A stretch of DNA of 64,000 bases from Halioglobus japonicus (GCA_902705825.1 CACSIL010000051.1:187477-251476); one strand, 5' to 3'; numbered from the stretch's first letter, positions 1 to 9,200 are shown. Program-made: numbers and translations. The notes: generated by a model not told the origin, from the sequence alone.

Positions 1-118
1 CTTTGTCCTTATTGGCAACAATGACTCCGACGAGCTCCAGTTCACTGTGCGAGAGCACCGCTCGAATTGCAGGCCTCCCAACATTGCCCGTTCCCCAGAC
101 TATTATTTTCAGCGCCAT
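1..118 (-). CDS. Rossmann-fold NAD(P)H-dependent reductase, N-terminal fragment (DapB-like / amine dehydrogenase-like)
   Basis: Only the first 39 codons lie in the window; the gene continues past the left edge. The visible protein begins MALKIIVWGTGNVGRPAI and continues with a hydrophobic strand, ELVGVIVAN. This is a classic dinucleotide-binding beta-alpha-beta with the GxGxxG fingerprint GTGNVG at residues 10-15. The same opening is typical of the dihydrodipicolinate-reductase-like proteins often annotated as NAD(P)H-dependent amine dehydrogenases. The ATG at 118 is preceded by GGAGATAGG on the minus strand, a good ribosome site. The substrate cannot be judged from the fragment. It is transcribed in the same direction as the acyltransferase genes upstream, 71 bases away. 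Confidence 0.7.
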   Translation of the reverse strand, partial: MALKIIVWGTGNVGRPAIRAVLSHSELELVGVIVANKDK

Positions 119-189
119 ATCCTATCTCCGAGTGCTTTGCGAATAGTATATAAGATGCCTGGCAGCAAGACATCGCTGATATCGAGCTG

Positions 190-1377
190 CTATGCGGGCA
201 GTTTTTTCTCTTTGCGCTGCCAGGGCTTATAGCCCCTTCTTATAGGTTGTTCAAAATATGTGTATGACAGGCCGCTGATTATCACGGTCAATACCACCAG
301 CAGTATCACGCGAGCTATCACAGGCCAACTTTCCGTCGCTCTCCAAAAACCTGTCATAAGAGCTGAATGGTATACATACATACCGTAGGAACGCTCGCCT
401 ATCCAGCGCAAAAATGAAATATCCAACAGCCGAATCAACACACCACGCGCCTGTGTCAGGGCGAAAATAATGGGTACAAACACCACACCAACCTTGGCAA
501 ACCCACCTCGCTCGAACAGCCAGTACGAGGTCACTTTCTCCGTGAACACCCAGTATGTGACAAATATCAGAGCAGCAATCCCGGCTACCGTCACCCATCG
601 ACTCGTCGTTATCCATTGCCGGATTGCGGGATAGGAGAAAAACACCGCCATTAGGGCGCCTATGAGAAACTCCGCCGCGCGAACATCCGTTCCGACATAG
701 ATACGGGTCATACGGTAAAACTTCTCCATACCGTCTGTGCCGTCGATTGTCGGCTGCAGTCCAATCGAGAGCATCAGGCCGGCGATGATAACAACCCCTA
801 GCGCACGTCGCCCACCCAGCAGCCCCAGTGACAGCACCGCGATAAACGGAAAGACCAGGTAGAATTGCTCTTCAACGGCCAGCGACCAGAAGTGGCCGAC
901 AGGACTGGGGCCCGGAGTACCCGGGTAAAAATAGGCGCCAAATGTTGCCCACACAGGGCCCGTAGCCGCATGCCAGTTCTGGACATAAAACACCGACGCC
1001 AACAGGTGCATGTTGGTATTGTGTCTTACCTCCGCAGGATCGACACCACCGGGGAAACGCAGTTCAAACAGGTTCCACATGACAGCCACAATGATGATGG
1101 TCAGTATCGATGCTGGCAGCAGCCGTTTCGCCCTGCGAATCAGAAAATTCCCGATATCAATTCGGCCATCGCGCTCATGCTCTGCCACCAGAAGACTGGC
1201 AATCAGAAATCCGCTCAACACGAAGAAGCCAGACATCAAAAGTAGCGCACCGCTAAACCAGTCATTGCCGCTGAAGTGATGGAGTAACACCGCTATCGCA
1301 AAATAACCTCTCAGGCCATCCAGCGCGGGGTAGTAGGGAAACAGTGGGGCGCGGCGCGGCGCTGAGTTGGTGGTCAT
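190..1377 (-). CDS. Acyltransferase 3 family membrane protein (OafA/YrhL type), copy 1
   Basis: An integral membrane acyltransferase of about 395 residues, predicted to move an acyl (often acetyl) group onto a surface glycan or lipid. The N-terminus has the family signature ALDGLRGYFAIAVLLHHF with the conserved His pair region, and the middle has HFWSLAVEEQFYLVFP, diagnostic for the OafA family. About ten hydrophobic segments follow, and the tail is basic. There is no C-terminal SGNH domain. I chose the ATG at 1377 because it aligns with the start of the paralogue at 1786-2973; an upstream ATG at 1401 is possible. The two proteins look about 80 percent identical by eye, so this is a recent tandem duplicate. 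The acceptor molecule is unknown. Confidence 0.9.
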   Translation of the reverse strand: MTTNSAPRRAPLFPYYPALDGLRGYFAIAVLLHHFSGNDWFSGALLLMSGFFVLSGFLIASLLVAEHERDGRIDIGNFLIRRAKRLLPASILTIIIVAVMWNLFELRFPGGVDPAEVRHNTNMHLLASVFYVQNWHAATGPVWATFGAYFYPGTPGPSPVGHFWSLAVEEQFYLVFPFIAVLSLGLLGGRRALGVVIIAGLMLSIGLQPTIDGTDGMEKFYRMTRIYVGTDVRAAEFLIGALMAVFFSYPAIRQWITTSRWVTVAGIAALIFVTYWVFTEKVTSYWLFERGGFAKVGVVFVPIIFALTQARGVLIRLLDISFLRWIGERSYGMYVYHSALMTGFWRATESWPVIARVILLVVLTVIISGLSYTYFEQPIRRGYKPWQRKEKKLPA

Positions 1378-1450
1378 TGTTATAATTCCGTCATCATCCA
1401 CTCTACGGACTGCTCGACCACTGGCTCCAGTCCGCGCTATCCATCATCGT

Positions 1451-1613
1451 CGGGCCGACACTGCCACTGCGCCCAAAATCATCACTGAATCTAATGCCAG
1501 TTGCAGCAGCGAGACGCGCAGCGCCAACGTCTACGCTGTGTCGGCGACATCATTGCCTATACCGAAGTTTCCAGAGGAAAACAGGATAAAAAGCTGCCGC
1601 TGGATAGCCTTTT
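1451..1613 (-). pseudogene. Decayed N-terminal fragment of a second copy of the secreted protein
   Basis: Minus-strand translation gives IQRQLFILFSSGNFGIGND, which aligns with IQRRLLVLFFLGNFSAGNV in the signal peptide of the intact gene at 3115-3984. A stop codon follows soon after. In another frame, RFSDDFGRSGSVGP aligns with VFSDDFERSNADTLGP of the intact protein. The fragment therefore carries a frameshift and a stop. It then jumps directly into the leader of the downstream acyltransferase, so about 220 codons are deleted. No start codon is seen in the matching frame. The remaining stretch between the acyltransferases, 1614-1785, shows nothing I can recognise. Confidence 0.75.
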
Positions 1614-1785
1614 CGCCATGGAAATGGCGCGGAAATCTATCGTAGTCACACTAATGCTCAACGGTTCAGATTAATATCAGGCAGAGATTTATGCAAGCCA
1701 CACAGGGCTGCAATGGCGAGAAGTGTTAAGTCCATCTCGACGCGCGCAGATTGTGCGGTGAGTGGCCAACGGCAAATATTGGAGA

Positions 1786-2973
1786 CTACGCGGGTGACGC
1801 TTTTTTCTTGCGCCGCCAGGGCCGGGAGCCCCTTCGAATAGGTTGCTCGAAATACGTGTACGACAACCCACTGACAATCATCGTACAGACGGACAGCAGA
1901 GCCACGCGGGCTACCACAGGCCAATCATCCGTTGGCCCCCATAAGCCTGTCATCAGCACCACATGGTACACATACATACCGTAGGAACGCTCGCCTATCC
2001 AACGCAACAGCGAGACATCCAACAGTCGCACCAGCACACCGCGCGACTGTGTCAGTGAAAATATCAACGGCGCAAATGCGGCGCCGACCATCGCGAAACC
2101 GCCCCTTTCATAAAGCCAGTAGGAGATCACCAATTCCGTAAACACCCAGTAGGTCACCAACCCCATAGCCGCTATCCCGGCAACCATCACCCACCGACTC
2201 GTGGTTATCCATCGCCGGATTGCAGGGTAGGAGAAAAGCACCGCCATCAACGTACCAATGAGAAATTCTGCCGCACGAACATCGGTGCCGACATAAATTC
2301 GGTGCATGCGGTAGAACTTCTCCATTCCGTGAGTGCCATCGATTGTCGGCTGCAAGCCCACCGACAACATCAGGCCGACAATGATTACGACCCCCAGTGC
2401 GCGCCGCCCTCCCAGCAACCCGAGTGACAGCACCGCAATGAAAGGAAAGACCAGGTAAAACTGTTCTTCAACGGCCAGCGACCAAAAGTGGCCGACGGGA
2501 CTTGGCCCCGGTGCACCCGGGTAAAAATAGGCGCCGAATGTGGTCCACACAGGACCTGTCGCCACATACCAGTTCTGCACGTAAAACACCGATGCCAGAA
2601 TTTGCATATTGGTGTTATGCCTGACCTCCTCGGGATCAACACTGCCCGGGAAACGGAGCTCATAGAGGTTCCACAATATCGCCACAATAATCATGGTAAG
2701 GAAGGAGGCGGGCAGCAAGCGTTTCGCCCTGCGAATCAGAAAATTGACAATATCGATCCGTCCATCGCGCTCGTGCTCAGCAACAAGCAGGCTAGCGATC
2801 AGAAATCCGCTCAACACAAAAAAACCCGGCATCAACAGGAGTGCACCGCCAAACCAGTCATTGCCACTGAAATGGTGCAGCAGTACCGCAATTGCGAAAT
2901 ATCCTCGCAAACCATCAAGTGCGGGGTAATAGGGAAACAGAGGAGCGCGGCGCGGCGCGGCAGTGGTCGTCAT
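1786..2973 (-). CDS. Acyltransferase 3 family membrane protein (OafA/YrhL type), copy 2
   Basis: This is a paralogue of the gene at 190-1377, with the same length, the same N-terminal DGLRGYFAIAVLLHHF block and the same central SLAVEEQFYLVFP block. It is a multi-pass inner-membrane enzyme predicted to O-acylate a surface saccharide or a lipid-linked intermediate. Differences from copy 1 cluster in the C-terminal membrane segments; the N-terminal third is almost unchanged. It lies 141 bases downstream of the intact secreted-protein gene, in the same direction, and could be co-transcribed with it. The start ATG at 2973 is the only good candidate. Having both copies intact suggests either a recent event or selection for two acceptor specificities. 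Confidence 0.9.
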   Translation of the reverse strand: MTTTAAPRRAPLFPYYPALDGLRGYFAIAVLLHHFSGNDWFGGALLLMPGFFVLSGFLIASLLVAEHERDGRIDIVNFLIRRAKRLLPASFLTMIIVAILWNLYELRFPGSVDPEEVRHNTNMQILASVFYVQNWYVATGPVWTTFGAYFYPGAPGPSPVGHFWSLAVEEQFYLVFPFIAVLSLGLLGGRRALGVVIIVGLMLSVGLQPTIDGTHGMEKFYRMHRIYVGTDVRAAEFLIGTLMAVLFSYPAIRRWITTSRWVMVAGIAAMGLVTYWVFTELVISYWLYERGGFAMVGAAFAPLIFSLTQSRGVLVRLLDVSLLRWIGERSYGMYVYHVVLMTGLWGPTDDWPVVARVALLSVCTMIVSGLSYTYFEQPIRRGSRPWRRKKKASPA

Positions 2974-3114
2974 TACTGTAGTTCTATCATCTTACGTTCG
3001 AAAACACCGTCTCAACCACTGGCAGTAGTGCGTGTTTTCCATGGGTTTATCGCGAGAATTGAAGGCTTCGTAGTCCGGCTTATCCTGCACAATGCCAAAG
3101 TACCCAGAGCCTGA

Positions 3115-3984
3115 CTAATCCAGGTTTCTTATGGTGACCGTCTCAATACCCTTTATTGTCGGTATATTCGATTGAGGCGCGACAATATGTGCGTCAACCG
3201 CAATTCCGTGCAAGGTACTCTCGATCATCGTCGGGTCGACGCTCACCGATGGAACCCCACCAGGATTGAACATAATTTGCTCACCATCCAACCACATTGT
3301 AACTTTACCGGGCTCGTCAGCTCTGAGCTCCAGTTCTCTGGGCGTACCGCTTTCGTGCGCGGGAAGTACCGCGGTGGCAATTATCTCAAAGGCCTCGGGC
3401 GGGGAGACAATATAGCCCACAAGTACCACCGGCTGCCCCCACAGCTCCGAAATCCAGGTTCCGAACCCAAACCGTGGATTGGACGGTGTGATATACAGTA
3501 ACGGCGTCGCCTCGACATGCGAATACGGCATGCCTGACTCGATGCCATGGTTTCCGCTCCATACAATCTTCACAGAAACGGAGGTCGACCCTGTGTCGAT
3601 AAAAGCACACCCTATACCAGGAAAGAGCTCACCTTCTTTTGCCGGGTTTATCAGTGGGGGAGCGCCGTAATTACCTGGCCTGGTAAAGGGGTCGGAGATC
3701 ACTACCCCACCATCATAAATACCCAGCGGGTCATAACTGTCTGGAGTGACTGAGTTGCAGTCCGTCCATTGCGGGCCAAGTGTATCGGCGTTACTGCGTT
3801 CAAAATCATCACTGAATACAAACTCAGGTGCGACAGCAGGCTCCGCCGTGCCAACGGCAATCGTACTGTCAGCAAGTACATTCCCTGCACTGAAGTTGCC
3901 AAGGAAAAACAGTACTAAGAGCCGCCGCTGAATTTCCCGTTTGCTATCGAGAGTGCGCTGAACAGATCTGTGGTAAAGCTTCAT
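3115..3984 (-). CDS. Secreted protein with a lectin/LamG-like fold, function unknown
   Basis: A 289-residue exported protein. A basic N-terminus is followed by a hydrophobic core, LLVLFFLGNFSAGNVLA, with likely cleavage near ALA-DS-type residues around position 39. The mature protein starts with an FSDDFERSNADTLGPQW block. This resembles the opening strand of concanavalin-A/LamG-like jelly rolls found in many secreted and phage proteins (typically DDFNRADSTTLG). The rest is rich in beta-type sequence and includes LWLDGEQIMF-like segments expected of such folds. No catalytic motif is visible. It may bind sugars or form an envelope-associated layer. Its neighbours are surface acyltransferases and a glycosidase. 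A broken second copy lies at about 1451-1613. Confidence 0.7.
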   Translation of the reverse strand: MKLYHRSVQRTLDSKREIQRRLLVLFFLGNFSAGNVLADSTIAVGTAEPAVAPEFVFSDDFERSNADTLGPQWTDCNSVTPDSYDPLGIYDGGVVISDPFTRPGNYGAPPLINPAKEGELFPGIGCAFIDTGSTSVSVKIVWSGNHGIESGMPYSHVEATPLLYITPSNPRFGFGTWISELWGQPVVLVGYIVSPPEAFEIIATAVLPAHESGTPRELELRADEPGKVTMWLDGEQIMFNPGGVPSVSVDPTMIESTLHGIAVDAHIVAPQSNIPTIKGIETVTIRNLD

Positions 3985-4062
3985 AACGCTTTAATTTCGC
4001 AGTAATTTTCAACGGCCCAGACTAATCTCAGACAGCCCTGTTTGCAAGCTGCATGACATCTG

Positions 4063-4109
4063 GCTAGCACCTCAGTGAGAGGTTAGGACTTCGTGCACGA
4101 GGCGCTAGC
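4063..4109. repeat. Inverted repeat, 11-base arms, between the glycosidase and the secreted protein
   Basis: GCTAGCACCTC at 4063-4073 pairs with GAGGCGCTAGC at 4099-4109, with one mismatch that can wobble in RNA. The 25-base spacer contains the small palindrome CGTGCACG. The repeat lies in the 171-base gap between the two genes. It could be a transcript-end hairpin for the glycosidase operon, but no T-run follows on the minus strand, so an operator is also possible. Confidence 0.4.
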
Positions 4110-4155
4110 GATTTGAGCCTCCACCGATATTGCAGCAACGACTCCCGGCTGCCAG

Positions 4156-7100
4156 TCACCGCTTGGGCGTCGACAGCCTCTCAATACTCACCGGGCCGAT
4201 AAGTCCCGATGGCCGCAAGCTGGCACCGGGAAGATACGTCGGTGTGCCGGTGGCGGAAAATGCTTCCCGCCCGGGGCGTTGATCACCTATCAGTTGATTG
4301 ACCCACAAGTTAGTGACCTTGATGGCCAAAACATTCCGGCCTTCGCGCAGCGCTTTGGTAATATCCATCCTGTAAGGCGGTTTCCACAGCGTACCCAGAG
4401 ATTGCGCATTGACGACAACCTCTGCCAACTCCCGCACCTCTCCCAACTCCAGAACAAAGCTGTCTCCAGAGTCTATCCAACCAGCGGGAACATCGAACTC
4501 CTTGTGGTAGGTAGCCGTGCCAGAAAAGTATTTCAGATCCTCATTGTGATGCTCGCTCCACGAACCTGGGGAGAGATTGGTGATGCGGGTCAGTGCTCCG
4601 CCATTGGGCGTAAACGACAACTGCCAACCGCTGTCGAGCGCTGCAGCCACTGTCGCCTCGGCCTGCATAAGCTGCTGCGAACGCTCCTGAGTATCCTCGC
4701 GAAATACGACAAAGACTGACTCAAAGGGCGCAAGCTCAAGAGGGACAACCGTCCTGCTGTTTTCCATACGATACGATGCTTGCTCTATGCTGCCATCGTC
4801 CGCGTGCCACAACTCTGCCCGCTTGCCACTCACCCGGAAAGTAGCCTCTACAGATTCGTGTCGATCTGACTGATTGCTGACAAAATACAACTGCGCCTTT
4901 GGGAGTACCCGGTGGTTAAACATGAGGTTTGTATCAGGGTCTGCCAGAGGGTACTCAAAATCCTTTTCAATCTGCATCTGTGCAAGCGCTACAGTGATAT
5001 CGGTGCCGCTCACGACATAGCCGTCGCCATAGGCACTCACCGCTTCTCTGCCCTCGTCATCTGCCCCCCACATTTGTGCGACAATGCGATGAAATTCCGC
5101 TTCGTTATCCGCAAGACTGGGCGAACTCAACGGTCTGACCCCCACCACTACGCCGCCGGCGGCTACCATCTTCTGCAACTTTTTCAGCACAGCCAGCGTC
5201 ATCCTTTCGCTGGTCCCACCAAGATAGAGCAGACGGTATTTCATTCCCGACAATGTCACGAAGTGCCCATCCTCAACGGACATCTGGGTCAGAATCGCAT
5301 CGGCATTGACAAAATCGTAACCGTAACCGCGCGGAATTTCCGTGGGTAGCGCCGCACTGAATATCACCGATACCGGCGTCTCCTCGCCATAAAAATAGGC
5401 GATATCGGCCTGGTAATGACCCTGTTGCAGCAAGTAAGCGCTGCGCGCCAGGTAGTCTGTCCATGCTTTGGCAGATTCCGCCCAGGTATCATGACGATTC
5501 AGGTACTGCCCAAAGATAGATAGCGAGAGGCCTGGTTTTTTGTCATCGCGCGGTTGGTGAACAGAGCTGTGAATAATTGGCCGGTTGACGCCGAGTGCAA
5601 ACTCCTGATCGATCACAGGCTTCAGCTCACGCGGAGCCGAAACCCACGGTGCCAGCGCACTTGTCAGCGACTCCGCTGCAACGAGGTTTTTACCGTAGAT
5701 ATGCGCCACCGATGCAGCGCCGCGAATATCGGCAACGAAGCCGGGCTGGGGGCCAGCACCGGGTGTGAATGTCCACATGGCGGCCGTTGGAATATCGGTA
5801 TACTGACGAAAATCCATATCGTCACCAAGAAAATAGCGCCGCGATTCCAGCGCTTCACCATACACGGTAAGCCCCTTTGCCTGAGCTGTTTCAGCAATCA
5901 CCTTGTAGTGAGAATCGCGGGTGAGATCGGCTATGGTTTTGCGAAAATCCCACAAAAACCTGTCACTTTGCTCCGCACTTTCTACCACGGTACCCGTCAG
6001 GGTTGGCAGCCACGGGCGCGGATCATAGCCGCGCAGGCGCTCGAACTGCTCGAGAATATCGTCTGTCCAGTTTTGCAAACCAACTTCGAAACTGTCTGTC
6101 ATAAACGCGTTCAATCCGCGTTTTCCCATCAACGCAGGCCCCAGGATATCTTCGTAGGACTGCAGATAAGAATCCATATACTGCTGAACATACTTGCGGT
6201 TGAGCTTGTCGACTTCCAGCCCAGTGCCCGCAGCAGACGCCGCCTGATTCACATTGCCCGTCAGAGAATACCCCATTCGCAGCACCACCCAGTTCCCCGG
6301 CGGTGCCTGCCACTGTAGGTATCCATCCTCCTGCATCAGCTCTGTCAGATCGATAACATCCCCCGTCGGAACACTCTGACGCTCTGGTACGGGCGGAGTA
6401 TCAATAGAGTAGTAATTATGCGGTAACTCGAAACCGGCCTTTTTCTCGAAGTGATTTACACGCGCAGCCTCGCGCAGTATGAGACTGCGCACCACAACGG
6501 GAGGCTTTGTTGGCTGTGCGCCACCCAGCAGCATATCGGCCCCCGCTCTGGAAGCGCCCGGCGCTGCATTGGGGGAGAAAAAACCGGCACCACGCGGGCG
6601 CACTGGAAATGAGAAGCGGAAATACCGCGCCGTAACGGGCTCCATATCCACGGTAGTCTGGGCAATCGCGCCCAGGAAGAATGTTCTGTGATGCCGAAAC
6701 TTTATACCGTCCTCACTGACCGCCAGATTGACAGCAGACCCCGGAGGGCTGGAGGACACTGTTACCGAGCGCACAGTCAGTGGCCGCCCGTAGTCCATCT
6801 TTATCCACAGCGGCTTCTTACCCTTTGCCACAGGCAGCGTCAGACCACTTTCAGGATCGTCGTCGATCAGTGCTTCTGCATTATCCAAATCGAAGTTGGC
6901 TTCTACCACGGGAACAGGCATCACCTGATCAGCTGACGGCTCCCGATAGGCAATAACGATGGTGTCCTGATGATACTCCGGAAGCGGCATCGACTCGCCA
7001 CTGGCAACTTTTTTACCACGAAATGTTTTTACTACGTTCTGGAAAGGGCCTGTTGCTATCGGCAAACTGGGTAGTGTGCCTTCAAACAGTTCGCCACCGG

Positions 7101-7563
7101 ACACACGGGTTTCGGACCAGACCAGCTTTTTCATCGCCTGCTGCGGCGTTACCCAGGGCCCCCCGGTGATGCTCCAGCCGGGCGATGAAAAAACGCCGTA
7201 CTCCAGGCCTTCGTCCGCTGCCAGTTTCACACTGTAGGAAAAGGCTTCTTTCCAGCCGGGACTCATGAAAGGTTTTCGATCTTCGACCCATTGCGGCGTA
7301 CCCAGACCGACATCGGCAAGGTGTACACCCCCGATCCCGACACGGCTCATCCACTGCAAGTCTGCGGCGATACCCTCCTCTGAGATGTTCCCGTCCATCC
7401 AGTGCCACCATACCCTGGGCTTGGCGGAGTCAGGTGGCGAGCGGAACTGTTCCTCCAGAGAATCGCTCCAGGCCCACGGCGCAGCGCCGCAGAGCAGCAG
7501 AAGGGCCGACCAGACCACGGTAAGACCCCATTGCATAGGGCCCCTTTTCTGAATTTCAGGCAT
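4156..7563 (-). CDS. GH106-type glycoside hydrolase (alpha-L-rhamnosidase family), exported
   Basis: A large exported glycosidase of 1135 residues. After a signal peptide (core LTVVWSALLLLCGAAPWAWS), the mature protein begins with RVWWHWMDGNISEEGIAADL and GIGGVHLADVG, which match the start of the GH106 catalytic barrel. Further on, DSFEVGLQNWT and FERLRGYDPRPWLP are characteristic GH106 segments that include an acidic catalytic candidate. The C-terminal 150 residues form a beta-sandwich of the GH2 N-domain/galactose-binding type. Known members hydrolyse terminal alpha-L-rhamnose in plant or algal polysaccharides. An internal ATG at 7536 has AAAAGGGG in front and may be the true start, but the longer form gives a more normal basic signal peptide. 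It is 40 bases downstream of the radical SAM gene and probably co-transcribed with it. Confidence 0.85.
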   Translation of the reverse strand: MPEIQKRGPMQWGLTVVWSALLLLCGAAPWAWSDSLEEQFRSPPDSAKPRVWWHWMDGNISEEGIAADLQWMSRVGIGGVHLADVGLGTPQWVEDRKPFMSPGWKEAFSYSVKLAADEGLEYGVFSSPGWSITGGPWVTPQQAMKKLVWSETRVSGGELFEGTLPSLPIATGPFQNVVKTFRGKKVASGESMPLPEYHQDTIVIAYREPSADQVMPVPVVEANFDLDNAEALIDDDPESGLTLPVAKGKKPLWIKMDYGRPLTVRSVTVSSSPPGSAVNLAVSEDGIKFRHHRTFFLGAIAQTTVDMEPVTARYFRFSFPVRPRGAGFFSPNAAPGASRAGADMLLGGAQPTKPPVVVRSLILREAARVNHFEKKAGFELPHNYYSIDTPPVPERQSVPTGDVIDLTELMQEDGYLQWQAPPGNWVVLRMGYSLTGNVNQAASAAGTGLEVDKLNRKYVQQYMDSYLQSYEDILGPALMGKRGLNAFMTDSFEVGLQNWTDDILEQFERLRGYDPRPWLPTLTGTVVESAEQSDRFLWDFRKTIADLTRDSHYKVIAETAQAKGLTVYGEALESRRYFLGDDMDFRQYTDIPTAAMWTFTPGAGPQPGFVADIRGAASVAHIYGKNLVAAESLTSALAPWVSAPRELKPVIDQEFALGVNRPIIHSSVHQPRDDKKPGLSLSIFGQYLNRHDTWAESAKAWTDYLARSAYLLQQGHYQADIAYFYGEETPVSVIFSAALPTEIPRGYGYDFVNADAILTQMSVEDGHFVTLSGMKYRLLYLGGTSERMTLAVLKKLQKMVAAGGVVVGVRPLSSPSLADNEAEFHRIVAQMWGADDEGREAVSAYGDGYVVSGTDITVALAQMQIEKDFEYPLADPDTNLMFNHRVLPKAQLYFVSNQSDRHESVEATFRVSGKRAELWHADDGSIEQASYRMENSRTVVPLELAPFESVFVVFREDTQERSQQLMQAEATVAAALDSGWQLSFTPNGGALTRITNLSPGSWSEHHNEDLKYFSGTATYHKEFDVPAGWIDSGDSFVLELGEVRELAEVVVNAQSLGTLWKPPYRMDITKALREGRNVLAIKVTNLWVNQLIGDQRPGREAFSATGTPTYLPGASLRPSGLIGPVSIERLSTPKR

Positions 7564-7603
7564 GCGTGTAACTCGTGCGATTACTCAGGAGTCGGAGAGC
7601 AAA

Positions 7604-9163
7604 TCACACAATCTGGTGGTGTTGCAACAACGGCGTGTGTATATATTCAGGCGGCGGATGCAGCTCGTTAGGATGCTTTCCTTGTGCCGTGGTTTCACGC
7701 ATGAGGACTATGGATTCATGCATACTACGCACGCCATAGAAATACTGAGTCAGCAAATCCGGCTGCTCCCTGAACGCGGGTTCATCAGCGATAGCCAGCT
7801 TTTCCTGTTTATTGATATGTGGGTTGCGCGCAACCCAATACAGGTTGTGATAGTAGTCGTAGGTTTTGTCATCCACGCTGGTAATAGAGGATACAATATT
7901 TGTATCTCTGGCGACTTTCTCCTTGTTTGTGTAAGAGTAGGTCGGGTAACTTTTCATCTCACCGTGGCCCCCGTAGTTCATCTCCTGAGGGAGATCGAGG
8001 AGAAACTCAAAAGTTGCACGCAAATCGGCTTCGGTTTCGAAGGTTGATTTAGTGATCAGATCAAAGTAGCCAATAATGCCCGCATCGATAATTTCCTGCG
8101 CGGCTTCTACCACCCGATCCAACGGTGTCGGACGATTGTAGACCTCCTCCAGAATACGCTTGCTTCCAGACTGGATGCCCATTGTCATCGTACTACAACC
8201 CGCGTCTTTGAGGTCTTTCAGTAACTGGAAGTTATGGGTCGTTGGATAGGTATAGCACCAGAAAGGGATACCCACTTGCTCCTTGTACTTGGGCAGGAAT
8301 TCCTTCAACCAGCGCGGGTTGACGGTAAATACATCATCCCAGAACCAGAGGACCTTGGGGTTGTACTTCTCTCTAGCGGCAACCAATTCCTCTATAACGA
8401 CATCCACACTGCGCCGACGCAGGGAATTCTTTTTACCGAACATTTCCTGATAACGGCTCTCGACACAAAAGGAGCATGAAAACGGACAGCCTCTCTGGGT
8501 CATGATCTGATAATCGCCGTTGGTAAGTCGCTGAAACGCCAGCTTGTGTTTTACCACTTTGCTACCGGTAATGTAGCGAATGCTTCTCGGCTCCCAGTTG
8601 GGTATGGCAATTGAATCCAGGTTGGGGATCGCTCGCTTGGGGTTTTGAATAACCTCACCGTTGGGTGAGCGGGCCCAGGTGCCCTGTATCGTTGTCCAAT
8701 CGCTCTTGTTTTGCACACAATCTGCAAACTCGATGAAAACCTCTTCACCCTCCCCTACGCACACCATATCTGCATGTTCAATGGCAATCTCCGGCTGCAA
8801 AGTGGCACCTACTCCGCCCCAGATAATCGGTATATCAAAATTCTCTCGCAGAAACTGTGTCGTTTTAATGGCCTCAGGAATCGACAGACTGATCACTGAG
8901 AGCCCTATAGCGTCCGGATTGAACTCCCTCAGTTCACCCGCGAGCAGGTGATACTCTTCTTCGAAGTAACCGTAGGATTGCCCTGCTTGCTCGAGGCTTA
9001 CAGCGTCCTCACGGGAAAACGACTTAAAATATTGTTCTTCAATTTTATAGTCCTTGAAGAAGAACATTTTTGTTTTGTGGCCCGCCCGGTCAAGATCGCC
9101 AGAAAGCTGGGGAAGAGCCATATTCAAGCCCGGGTGAATCTTGATGATTGCAATATTACTCAC
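7604..9163 (-). CDS. Cobalamin-binding radical SAM enzyme
   Basis: A 519-residue protein of the B12-binding radical SAM class (BchE/P-methylase-like). Residues 1 to about 150 form a B12-binding Rossmann domain: PDAIGLSVISLS, then IPIIWGGVGATLQPE. The SAM-binding iron-sulfur site is RGCPFSCSFC, with Cys226, Cys230 and Cys233 in the CxxxCxxC spacing. TMGIQSGSKRILEEVYNR is the usual later barrel motif. Known members methylate unactivated carbons or rearrange natural-product, lipid or tetrapyrrole intermediates; the substrate here cannot be told. The start is a GTG at 9163 with no strong ribosome site. Two PhyH oxygenases lie upstream and a glycosidase 40 bases downstream, all on the same strand. 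Confidence 0.85.
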   Translation of the reverse strand: MSNIAIIKIHPGLNMALPQLSGDLDRAGHKTKMFFFKDYKIEEQYFKSFSREDAVSLEQAGQSYGYFEEEYHLLAGELREFNPDAIGLSVISLSIPEAIKTTQFLRENFDIPIIWGGVGATLQPEIAIEHADMVCVGEGEEVFIEFADCVQNKSDWTTIQGTWARSPNGEVIQNPKRAIPNLDSIAIPNWEPRSIRYITGSKVVKHKLAFQRLTNGDYQIMTQRGCPFSCSFCVESRYQEMFGKKNSLRRRSVDVVIEELVAAREKYNPKVLWFWDDVFTVNPRWLKEFLPKYKEQVGIPFWCYTYPTTHNFQLLKDLKDAGCSTMTMGIQSGSKRILEEVYNRPTPLDRVVEAAQEIIDAGIIGYFDLITKSTFETEADLRATFEFLLDLPQEMNYGGHGEMKSYPTYSYTNKEKVARDTNIVSSITSVDDKTYDYYHNLYWVARNPHINKQEKLAIADEPAFREQPDLLTQYFYGVRSMHESIVLMRETTAQGKHPNELHPPPEYIHTPLLQHHQIV

Positions 9164-9168
9164 AGAAT

Positions 9169-9200
9169 AAGCCCATTTTTTTTATTAAAGGTAAGCCCAT
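9169..9200. repeat. Direct repeat TAAGCCCAT in the leader of the radical SAM gene
   Basis: AAGCCCAT occurs at 9169-9176 and again at 9193-9200, 24 bases apart, with a T/A-rich stretch between. Both copies lie immediately upstream of the GTG start of the radical SAM gene. The spacing of just over two helical turns would suit a bound regulator, but two short copies could be chance. Confidence 0.25.

Larger units (their letters stand above)
190..3984 (-). repeat. Tandem duplication of a secreted-protein plus acyltransferase unit
   Basis: Read on the minus strand, the order is secreted protein (3984-3115), acyltransferase (2973-1786), a remnant of the secreted protein (about 1613-1451), then acyltransferase (1377-190). 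The leaders just upstream of both acyltransferases also align: about 1385-1445 against 2981-3045, sharing blocks such as ACCACTGG. The simplest reading is one duplication of a two-gene unit, then loss of most of the secreted-protein gene from one copy. Confidence 0.8.

Noticed and set aside
1658-1924. Minus-strand 88-codon frame downstream of acyltransferase copy 2
   Set aside because: It mostly overlaps the 3' end of the acyltransferase in another frame; no domain and no conserved start.
5554-6318. Long plus-strand reading frame opposite the GH106 gene (254 codons)
   Set aside because: It is antisense to a gene with clear family motifs throughout. Its product is rich in Arg, Cys and His with no recognisable domain, as expected of a shadow.
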